DNA of 64,000 nt from Chlorella sorokiniana. Taxonomy: Eukaryota > Chlorophyta > Trebouxiophyceae > Chlorellales > Chlorellaceae. The notes below the pieces were generated by a model that ran no database searches, was not told where the DNA came from, and saw only the letters and a program-made list of their open reading frames with translations. This document shows, in pieces, positions 1-9,934 of this stretch (position 1 is the stretch's first letter; each line of letters begins with the position of its first letter). The stretch covers positions 620,001-684,000 of the forward strand of contig CP084608.1 in NCBI GenBank assembly GCA_025917655.1. The letters are read 5' to 3'. The position numbers were made by a program, and so were the translations under genes.

Positions 1-2712
1 GCCTGCTCCCAGCCCAGCCCAGCCAGATCCCGTGCGCTTGCGCCGTGCCCCGTGCACGCCTCTTGCCACCCAGCGCTTGCCGAGCGCACGCGCAGCCGGA
101 AGGCCTGGTGGCCTGTTGGACGGTGCCATGACCCTGCCGCCGCGAACCTCGCTCCAACCTGGCTCTGCGCCGCCCACTCACCCCCCTTCACCCCCCCCGC
201 TCAATCTCCCCCTGCAGCTCCATGTACCTCTGGTTCTTCCAGTACGCCTTTGCCGCCGCCGCCTGCACCATCGTGTCGGGCGCGCTGGCCGAGCGCGCCA
301 CCTTTGTCGCCTACCTCGGCTACTCCGTCTTCATCATCGGCTTCGTCTACCCCATCGTCACCCACTGGGTGAGCCCCCAGCCCCGCTGGGCGCACGCGCC
401 GCAGACCGGCGGCAGCCTGCCTTCGAGCCACTGTGTGGTGGCTGCTGGCGAGCCTGGCGCAAAGCGCCAGCAATCGGGATGCTGTGTGGGGCCCCCTTTC
501 CCTTTGCCCACGCCCCCCCCCTCCCCTCCCCCTGCTCACCCACCAGATCTGGTCCACCAGCGGCTGGGCCTCTGCCTTCCGCGCTGAGCGCTCCGACGGT
601 ACCTACCAGTCCCTGCTCTTCGGCTCCGGTGCCATCGACTTTGCCGGCTCTGGCGCTGTGCACATGACGGGTGGCGTGGCCGCCATGGCGGGCGCCTGGG
701 TGCTGGGCCCCGCATGGGCCGCTACGACGCCAACGGCAAGCCCGTGCCCATCCCCGGCCACAACGTCGCCCTCGCCATCCTCGGCACCTTCATCCTCTGG
801 TTCGGCTGGTACGGCTTCAACCCCGGCTCCGGTGAGCGGCGGCATGGAGGGCTCCAGCGTCTGCTGGCCGGCGCCGTGCTTGCGGCGCCCGACATGCCTC
901 GCCTGCGCAGGGCGCCCCTGCCCTGCATCACTGGCAGCCCTGCACCGAATGAAACGCTGTTCACCCGCTTATGCCAACCGTGTTTTCCTGCGCCCCCGCC
1001 CCCCTTCCCACCCAGCCCTGCTCATCCTGGGAGGTGCCTCCAGCATCGTGGCGCGCGTGTGCGTCACCACCACGCTGTCTGCCGCCGCCGGCGGCCTCAT
1101 GACCCTGTTCACCAGCGTGGCGATCGAGTACAAGAAGAGCGGCAACATGGTGTGGGACGTGATGATGGCCGCCAACGGCGCCCTGGCCGGTGAGCGCCGG
1201 GCCGACGCGCAAGCTGGCGCGTCGTCAGCTTGCTTGCTCGGGCCCCGGGATGCCGTGCCAGCGGGGCCACGCCCCGCCCTGCTTGCTGTGGCCCTGCGAC
1301 GCTGCGGCTCTCCGGTGCCTCCCGTCTAGCTGAACTGCCGCTCGATGCTGCCTTCCCGCCTCTGCCCGCAGGCCTGGTGTCCATCACCGCCCCCTGCGCC
1401 ACCGTCACCCCCTGGGCCGCCATCATCATCGGCTGCATCGGCGCCTGGGTTTTCCTGGGAGGCAGGCACGCAGCTGCCAAGCTGACAGCACGCCGCTGCT
1501 GCCCACATGACTCGCCGAGTTCATGCTCGCGTGCTTGCCGCTCCGCTGCCCGCTTGGACAACAAACAGTTGTGCCATGCCATGCGGCTGACCCAAGTCAT
1601 GACTTTTTCCTGCCATGATCCCCTTCTTTCCTCCACCCTGCAGCTACCTGAATGCCTACATCCTGAAGATCGATGACCCTGTGGATGCCATCGCCGTCCA
1701 CATGTGGGCTGGCATGTGGGGCGTGCTTGCGGTGAGCCCGCAGCCTGGTTGCCTCCAACCAGCTCGTCGGTCTCCGGCGCCAGCCTCCTTTGCATGCCTG
1801 CACTGTGCCCGCAGCAGAGGAGCAAGCAGCCCAGGCGCAAGGCTGCGCGGGCTTGAACACCACCTCCACCGCAACACCACCTTGACCGCACTCCCCGCTC
1901 CCCTTGCTCCCGCAGACCGGCCTCTTCTCCACCGAGGAGTATGTGGCGGGTGCCTACGGCACCGTGCCAGGCACCGAGGACGGCGTGCGCTACTACGGCG
2001 GCTTCTGGGGCGGCGGCGGCCGGCTCTTTGCGGCCCAGGCAAGTGGGGTGGCGGTGGGCTGGCGTATGGGGCAGCCTGGTGTACGTGCATGGTGTCGCGC
2101 CTCGCTGCAGCGCATGCAGGTGCCTGATGCTTTTGGATGGCTGGCCGTCTTAGCGCACACATTCTGTGCCCTCCCCAGCCTTCCAACATGCCGCCCCCCA
2201 ACAACAAAAACAGATTGTGTATATGCTGGCCATCCTGGCGTGGGTGGGCGGCCTCATGGGCATCTTCTTCACCGCCCTCAAGTTTGCCGGCGTGCTGCGC
2301 GTCAGCCCCGAGGTTGAGGCTGCGGTGAGTGGCTGGAGCGGGAAGGTCACAACACGTTGGCTGCGGGGGAAGGAGAGGGGCGAGCACGGAAGCGGCCGGC
2401 AGGCAGGCTTGTGGCTGGCCGCTGCCTGGCGAGGCAGGCAACAGACCGCCGCAGCGCCGTGTGTCTCTTCGTGTGGTCTCATCCCCCCCCCCACCCCACC
2501 TCCTTTCTTCCCAGGGCGTGGACGCCTCGCACTACGGCGGCACCGCCTACCACGGCTTGGAGGAGGCTGGCCTGGCCCCCGGTGGCCAAGGGCGCCCCGC
2601 CAAGGACACCTCCTCCGCCTCCTCCGACGCCGAGGAGCTGGAGAAGCTGCGCGGCGAGGTGGCGGAGCTGGCCGCCAAGGTGGACGCGCTGTCCGGCACC
2701 GCCGCAGTCTGA
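1..2712 (+). CDS. AMT1: Ammonium transporter (AMT1-type), 5' partial
   Basis: This is a plasma-membrane ammonium channel/transporter of the Amt/Mep family, used for nitrogen uptake. The gene enters the window from the left, so the first membrane helices are missing. Exons are read at about 218-368, 547-831, 1042-1189, 1371-1459, 1644-1731, 1916-2039, 2214-2324 and 2516-2712. Family landmarks are [16 protein letters not shown], the pore histidine in [10 protein letters not shown], the helix [24 protein letters not shown], the second pore histidine in [13 protein letters not shown], and the conserved cytosolic motif [14 protein letters not shown] near the C-terminus. The tail ends in an acidic, probably helical stretch. 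Introns after 1459 and 2039 appear to use GC donors. Near 710 the frame shifts by one base in a C run (after VLGP, before MGRYDANG), most likely a sequence error. The family call is secure; the substrate is known for the family only. Confidence 0.95.
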
Positions 2713-3766
2713 GCCCGCTGCCCGGGCGGCGCGTGTGCCGCCCGACAGCCGCACAGCCCGGCTTCAGCATCCTGCGGGAAGCTGCCCCCTTAAAACCCAA
2801 CTTGGTCTCTCTCCGTCTCTCTCGAGCATCCCGGACCAGCACTCCCCCGACCTCCCCACCCCTGTGTCTCCCCTGCCCCACCAGTTCTTGCCCCCGGATG
2901 TGTTGCCATGCGCGCCCGCACGCCCCCACCCTCCCCTTCATCCCCCGCCCCTTTGCAAGACGCCAGCAAATACGCCCCACGCTGCACCTGCCGGCTTGCT
3001 CGCCCGCCTGTGGCGCCCTGTTCCAGCACCTCGGCACATTTCATTCCCCCGGACCCCTCAGCGCCGTAACTTTCATTCCACCCGCCCCTGCATACCCCAT
3101 GAACATTGCCTCTCTGTACCGCACCCTTTCTGTGACCCCTGACACCTCCACGCCGCTCCCATGCATGTTCCCACCCCCGCTCCTCTGTACTAGCGGCTCC
3201 TTTGCGCCCTGTTGTTTTCGGCCGGGGCTGGGCTGCGGCGCACCGTCACAGCTGTGCATGAGCCTGCCCCGGATATTCTTGCTTGTTTGTCTTCAACATC
3301 TCAACAACAGTGGTGGAAGACTGTGAATTCTTTCGGATGGGAGGCAAGAGGCAGGCGAGGTGGCGCAGGGGGCAGACCAGCGACGGGGACGGGATGGGCG
3401 GCGGGGGTATGCTGAATGCACGCACAGGCTGGTCCTCTGGACTGTTCCTCGTGGCCAGAGAGCATGCTTGTGGCCTGAGGGCACAGCATCGAGGGCAGAC
3501 GGCTCGGGAGTCCATGCTGAGGGGGCGCCGCTCAGCGCACCCCTTGGCCTCCAGCGACGTGTTGCATTCCCGCCATGCACTGCCGGATTACCTCCAAACA
3601 TCAAAACTAGCCAGCAACGACTGCTGAAAGCTGCTCTGGTGCTCCAGCAGGCTGCAACTCTTCGGCCCGCCTTCCCAGGGAATGCGCCTGTGGCGCTGCT
3701 CGCAAACCTTTTTCGACAACTCCCGATTGCATCCCGCTCACGCCATCTGGGCGCCGCCAGCCCCGG
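2713..3766. other. Intergenic, AMT 3' UTR and upstream of cryptochrome gene
   Basis: About 1 kb lies between the AMT stop codon and the next start codon. The first half is C-rich on the plus strand and probably holds the AMT 3' UTR. Open frames here have no recognisable domain or credible splice structure. I see no RNA gene or repeat. Confidence 0.6.
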
Positions 3767-6700
3767 ATGACGGTCGCGGCGCCCCCGCCTCCCGCCGCCC
3801 GGGGCGTGGTGTCTGAGCTCAAGGCTCGGCTGGGGCCCGACAGCTTCTCCCTGCTCCAGGCCGTGTCCATCCGCTACCAGCGCGGCGAGGCCAGCGCGGC
3901 ACAGTACTACGAGCTGGCCCTGGACATCCTGGGGGCGACGTCGCCAGCCTGCTGCGCCTGGCAAGCCGCGGCGGCGGGCTGCCCGACCTGCTTGCCTGCG
4001 TCTTCGCTGGCTGAGCGTTGTGGGGCCGCTGGCAGGGCTCTGGTGTGAGGTCCTCTGAGGCTGTGTGTTTAGTTGACGTATGCAAACGTGTGCTGTGTGA
4101 TTGGTCGATGGTTGCCTTTCCCCTCGTGAAGGTGTCCAAGCTGCCGGACGCCAGCAAGCGCGACGCGGTGCTGCACCACCACCAAGCAGCTCAGCTGGAG
4201 CAGCAGCTGCTGGCGGAGCAGGCAGCGGCGGCAGCGGAGGATGCACAACCCAGCGGCCAGTTCCTTGATGAGGATGACCAAGGGGCCCTCTCCGCCGCCG
4301 GAGGCAGCGGCAGTGCAAGCAGCGACGGCGGCGGCGGCGGCGACCGCCGCTTCAGCCGCCACATGCTGAACGCGGACGGCCAGCCCCTGGCGGCCGTGAT
4401 CCGCCGCTTCCAGCCGCCCTGGGAGGAGGCGGAGGCGGCGGGTGCCGCCGCCCGCCGAGGCGGCACCTACCAGCAGCTGGCGGCGGCGCGGCGGCGCGGC
4501 GGGGGGGCAGCGCCGCCGCGGGGCAGGCGGGGGAGCCGGTGCCCACCAGCACGCCTTGGGTCTGCGCAGAGGCTCCTAGAGCTCCCGAGTCGGCGGCGGC
4601 AGCGGCGGCAGCCGGCCTGCAGAGGCTGGCCCTGGGGCCTGCCAGCTGCCCGCCAACCGCTGCGCCCGGGTGGGGCGGCCGCCCCCGTCATTGTGTGGTT
4701 CCGTCGGGACCTGCGCCTGGCAGACCACCCCGCCCTGCATGCTGCCGCCGCCAGCGGGCGACCCGTGCTGCCCGTGTTCATTTGGGCGGTGAGTGCGGCG
4801 GGCGCCCCAGCGCCCAGCAGACAGCGCGGCTTTCCCTGCGCTGCTCCAGATGCTGCTTGTCCCAGCCATGTGCTGCCGGTCCTGCCGGCGCCACACACAG
4901 CCGCTTGCCCCCCTCACCCCCTGGCAGCCCCAAGAGTACGGCGGGTGGCCCCGGCGGCGCCTCGCGCTACTGGCTGCATCACAGCCTGGCCAGCCTGGAT
5001 GGGGAGCTGAAGAGGCGCTACGGCGCGCGCCTGCGCTGCTTCGACGCCAGGGCCTCGTCCTCAGCAGAGGTGGGCGGGGGCTGGTCTTCATGTCGCTGCC
5101 TATCCACAGGGGGACGGGTGAAGGTTTTTGTGTGTGATGTGTTGTGATGTGTGCGTGTATGTGTGTGTGTGTGGGGGGGCGCGGGGGGCGCCAGGTCAGG
5201 TGGCTGCTGTCGCATCCCTCCGCTGATGCGGCTGGCTGTCGCATGCTGCGCATGCCGCCGATCTGCACCGGGTCGCATCGTTACGGCGACTGAAAACCCC
5301 TCGTCCTGCCGCCCGATCCCCCCCTGCAGGTCCTGTGGCGGCTGGCGCACGGCACGGGGGCGGCGGAGGTGGTCTGGTGCCGGCAGTACGAGCCGTGCTG
5401 CCTGGCGCGGGACGCCGAGGTGGAGCTGGCGCTGACGGGGCGCTGCCCCGCGGCTGCGCGGCAGCTGCTGCCCTACCACCCGCGCCCCGCGCCGCCGCCG
5501 ACCACGCGGCCACCCCTGCCCGGCCTGGCGGTGCGCACCTTCAACGGCAGCCTGCTGTACGAGCCCTGGGATGCGGCCCCGACGAGCAAGAAGCGGGGCT
5601 GGTGTATGGCGGGTACGGCTCAGTCGGCTTCTTCACGAGCAGGTGGGCAGGGCATGGCGCCCCCAAATCACCGCTGCTTTTCTTGTGCTGGAGCTTGCTT
5701 GGGCACAGTGCTGGCAGCCCCTGCATGCCTTGCCCTTTCCGAGCAAGACTGGAGGGCGTTCTTCCCTGTCCTGATCTGCCCTTGCAGCTGCCAGCGGCTG
5801 GGGGACCCTGCAGAGCCGCTGCCGCCGCCGGAGCGGCTGGCAGCGCTGCCCGCCGGGGTGGGGCCCCCAGGCTGCTCGATCGCCGCGCTGGGCCTCGCGG
5901 ACCTGCCCAGCGTGGGACCACAGCAGGCGCAGCGCAGCGGCGCGCCCGCCGGCGCCGTGGACTGGGCCGCGGGCATCCGGTCGACGTGGGGCTTTGGCGA
6001 GGCGGGAGCTGCGGCGGCCCTGGACAGCTTCCTGGAGGAGGGGCTGGAACACTTTGACTCGCGCAGCGATGCCAAGACGATCCAGTCGCAGCGGTGCGCA
6101 AGGGGGGTTGTGGGTGTGTGTGTGTGTGGGGGAGGGGGGCATGAGGAAGGGGTGGGGTTGGGTTGGGGTGGAGTGGACACATAGGAAAGAACCATCCAGG
6201 GCTGGGTGGTTTGGGCAGGGGAGGCCTGGGCCCCTGATTCCCACCAATGATCCCTTCCCTGCTCGCCTTGCATGCATCACGGCCACGCCCGCCCCCGCCC
6301 GCTGTGCGGTACGCAGGTACGAGGAGCAGGAGGAAGCGCTGCCGGGGTCGGCGCCGCTGGGCGGGCGGGGGCAGCGGGCGGGCCCCCCGCTCCGCCATCA
6401 GAGAGATTCCGTGCCGACCGCAAGTTCACGGCTCGCATCTCCCCTTACCTGGCGTGGGGAGCTCAGGTGGGGGGCTTGTGGGGGGGAGGGAGGGTGCAGT
6501 GTGTTGGGGGGTGATGTGGGAGACGAATGTGTGTGCTTGTGAGAGAAGGGTATGAGGGAGTTTGTTTGTGTTGTATGAGTATGGAGGTCGAGCTGTACCC
6601 AGAGCGCCAGTCTTGCTGAGCGCCGCGCAGCAGGGGCGCCGTCCCTCTTCGCCTCACCCTGCCCCTGTACCTGCCAGCGCAGCCCCCGCCAGGTGTACCA

Positions 6701-8928
6701 TGCCGCCCGCCGCCACCACGGCCCCCGCCGCGCCAAGACCTTCCTGCGGCGCCTGGCCTGGCGCGACCTCAGCTACTGGATGCTCTGGCGCTTCCCTGGA
6801 TGCCCGACGAGCCGCTGAGGTGCGGCGCAGCGAAGCTCCTGCAGCCCTGCTGGTGGCGGTGTGGCTGCTGCGCTTGCTGCTGCAGATGACCATGTCCGGA
6901 AGGCCGATCAGCTGTAGTTTTTGTTGGTGCAAGCACAGCAGGGAAAGCGCGTACGTGGCCACGCATGCAAGCCATCTCCGACACGAGCCTGCTGCGCACC
7001 CTGTGCAGGCCGCAATACGCCGCACAGCGGTGGGATTTGTGGTGGCGCGGCGGCGTGAGCGCCTGAGCCTGCGCAGCCGCTCCGGCGCTGGCGCCCGGAG
7101 GACCCGCGCCTGCTGGCCTGGCAGGCAAGCCCGCGCTGGGCTGCGCAGCCCAGCCCTTGCCGTGCTGCCGCGGAGAGCCCGGCCGAGCTTCTGGTGCAGC
7201 TTGTTAGGCAGTGCTGCCGCGAGGGTGCCTGGCCTGTGGTTCCCCTTCTTTCTGCTCCCTGCTCCCTGCGCGCTGTTCCCTGCTTCCTGCTCCCCACCGG
7301 GTCCTCCCTCTCCCTGAGCGTCTCCTCCACCCCACCGGTTCTTCCTTCCCCTGAACGTCTCCCTCCCTCCCTCATCCAAACGGCCCCTCCTCTCCCTGAA
7401 CGTTTTTCTCACTTCACCGATCCCTTCCCCTCGCCTCGCTGCCCCCTCAACCCACCGATCCCTTCCCCTCCCCCTCCCCCCCTGCAGCGCGGCCAGACCG
7501 GCTTCCCGCTAGTGGATGCCGGCATGCGGGAGCTGTGGGCCACCGCCTACTGCCCCAACTACGTGCGCCACATCGTGGCCGGCTTCCTCGTAGGTGCGGC
7601 GGTACCGCAGCGCGGCACCAGCCGACGCTGCGAGCGGCGCCGTGCAGGCTTGCACAGCGCCTGGGAGCAGCCGCCGGCTGCCCCTGCGCATCCTCCTGGC
7701 ACTGCTGCCCCGCACGCTGCTGCAGGCCCATCCCACGTATTGAGTGCGCTTCTAGCCTGATGCGCTCCCCCACTCCATCCTTATCTACATCTCGTGACGC
7801 GTTTCCTGTACCGCAGAGTACCTCAACATCGACTGGCGCCACGGCCTGCTGTGGTTTCACGACACGCTGTGCGACGCTGACGTGGCAATCAACTCGATGA
7901 TGTGGCAGAACGGCGGGCACTCGGGCTGCGACCAGGTGCGCCGGCGGCAGCCCAGCAGCGCTGCCGCGGAGCCCCGCCGCTGGCTCTTCCCGATCCACCA
8001 CCGCTGCCGTGGCATGGGAGAGCCTGCGCTGCGCAAGCCGCCCTGCTCGGGGCCCGCCTTCCTGCCGGCCACGGCTGTCTGGGGATGCGGCCTGGCATGG
8101 TTTCCCATCAACCCTGCCTGCCCTTGCCCGTCCCCTCAACGCCGCCGCCCCCCCCACCCCACCAACCACACCCCCGGCTGCAGTGGAACTTCGTGATGCA
8201 CCCCGTGTTTGCCGCCAAGGCCGCCGACCCAGAGGGCGACTACGTGCGGCGCTGGTGCCCCGAGCTGGCGCGGCTGCCGGTGCCCTTCGTCCATGCCCCT
8301 GGGAGGCCCCCGCCACCGTGCTGGCGGCGGCGGGCGTCACCCTGGGCCGCCACTACCCCCGCAGGATCGTTACAGACCTGGAGGCGGCGCGCGCGGCAGC
8401 CTGGAGGCGGTGGTGGCGATGCGGCGCGCGCGCCGCGGGCGCCGCTACGTGCTGCCCGACGGCCACGACGCGCTGCCGCTGCCGGACGGCCGCTTTGCGC
8501 GGGCCATCACCCGGGTGGACTACCGACAGATGGCTCAGCAGGTGGGGGCAAGTGACGGTCGCAGCCAGCCAGCCCTGCCACCCCTGCCGCCTGTCCGCTC
8601 AAAGCAGCTGCACCCCTCCCTCCCCTCTGCTGCCCTGCCGCCGCTAGCCGCCGCGGCCTGGCGTGCGGCACGCCGCCCTGCAGGCTTGCAGCGCTCGCTG
8701 CCGCGGCTGGCCAAACGACCCGGGGCCACGCGCTGCCTCCGCCTGCGCCCCTCAGCCGCCGCCCCCCCCCCCCCTTTCCACCTGCAGCCCATAACCAAGC
8801 AGGCAGCGGCTGATCTGTGGGACAAGGGGCGGCGCCCGCTCAGGGACCCCATGGCGGTAGCGATGCAGGAGACGCTGCGCGGCAGCCTGGGTCCCGGGCG
8901 GGCCGCCGGCGGGCGCGGCCTCGGCTGA
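3767..8928 (+). CDS. Cryptochrome/photolyase family protein with HEL2/ZNF598-like N-terminal helical region
   Basis: The main body is a flavin-binding blue-light receptor or DNA photolyase. The antenna (alpha/beta) domain starts near 4683 with VIVWFRRDLRLADHPAL. Later exons give FTARISPYLAWG and RQVYHAARR (6430-6715), the FAD-domain motif TGFPLVDAGMRELWAT (7498), YCPNYVRHIVAGF, NIDWRHGLLWFHDTL (7827), DADVAINSMMWQNGGHSG and QWNFVMHPVFAAKA (8184). This FAD pocket differs from CRY-DASH and class II photolyase and looks closer to the plant photolyase-like/CryP-type group; that placement is tentative. The first exon (from 3767) and the stretch after about 4132 (SKLPDASKRDAVLHHH) resemble the C-terminal helical region of the E3 ligase HEL2/ZNF598. 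The latter is in one open frame (4018-5010) with the cryptochrome start. Apparent one-base shifts occur near 3930, 5577, 8300 and 8390. If the fusion is wrong, the cryptochrome would start between about 4100 and 4540. Confidence 0.85.
5130..5178. repeat. TG-rich microsatellite in a cryptochrome intron
   Basis: An imperfect TG repeat runs into a G run inside an intron of the cryptochrome gene, shortly after the splice donor near 5070. Confidence 0.75.
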
Positions 8929-9934
8929 GGGGGCCTGCGTTGCGTGCGCTTATTGGGTTCATGCTTCACTCTTGCTACACGTCTGCATGAACTACGGAAC
9001 AGGAATGTGGGGGCAAATCCGGGGGCGCTTTATGGCACAGCACGCTCGTACAATGCAGGCATTAAAGTGGAAGAGGAGGAGGGGTATGCACAAGGAGGCA
9101 TCTGGAGACAAACAAAAGGACAGCTATGCTAAGGGGGTGGGTGGGGGGGGGCCGGGCGCAGCTGCGCAGCTGCAGGGCCACCCAGGCGCCTGCTGGAGTG
9201 CCGCCAAATCACGGGCTGGCAGCAGTAAACAGAACAATGAGAAATGGGAGTCAGGGGCTGCATTGGTCACGAAAAAGAGTTCACAGCAGGGGGCGTCAAG
9301 ACCAGCCTGCGGCATCAAAAAGGGGTTGTCCGCAGCACGTGCGTTCCGCGCAGCCGCAGGCAGCTCTCGCAGCATGCGGCGGAAGGGCGTCGGCGCGCCC
9401 GTCGCCGCCGCGGCCGCCGTTGGGTCAGCAGCCTGCAGGGCAGGGCATGACCATTGCGCCTTCTGAGATGCACAGCTGAACACGTGGCGTGAGCCGGTTG
9501 CAGCGCTGCACCGCGTGCCCTGCAGCACTGCCAAGCAAGCCCCTTTTAGTTCCATGGTTTCCGAGGGGCGGCGGCGCTCACCTGGCTGATAAAGGTGTCA
9601 ACAGTGCCCGCTCCCGCCGTGACTGCAGGTCCAAGGTTGCACAGGTCCAGCACACTGGCGCTGCAACGGGGGGAAGAAGCAGGGGAGGGAGAGGTGTGGG
9701 TGGGTGGGGAAGGAGGCCACCGGGCACGCCAGCACCCACCGGCGGGAGAGTGTGTGCGCTGCAGCAGCGCGGCATGGCAACCTGCCGGCGCAGCCTCCCA
9801 GAAGGGCGGGGGGGGCGCGGCAGGCGGAGCAGCAGGGCAACCACGCCGCGGCAGCGCCAGCAGCGGCACCGGTGCACTGAGGGGAAGCCGCGATGGTCAG
9901 CTGGCATGGCACGCGGCAGCGGCAGCAGCGGCGC
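8929..9934. other. Convergent intergenic region
   Basis: This is about 1 kb between the stop codons of two convergent genes, so it should hold both 3' UTRs. It includes a G run near 9134-9152. I find no coding exon, RNA gene or repeat of note. Confidence 0.6.
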
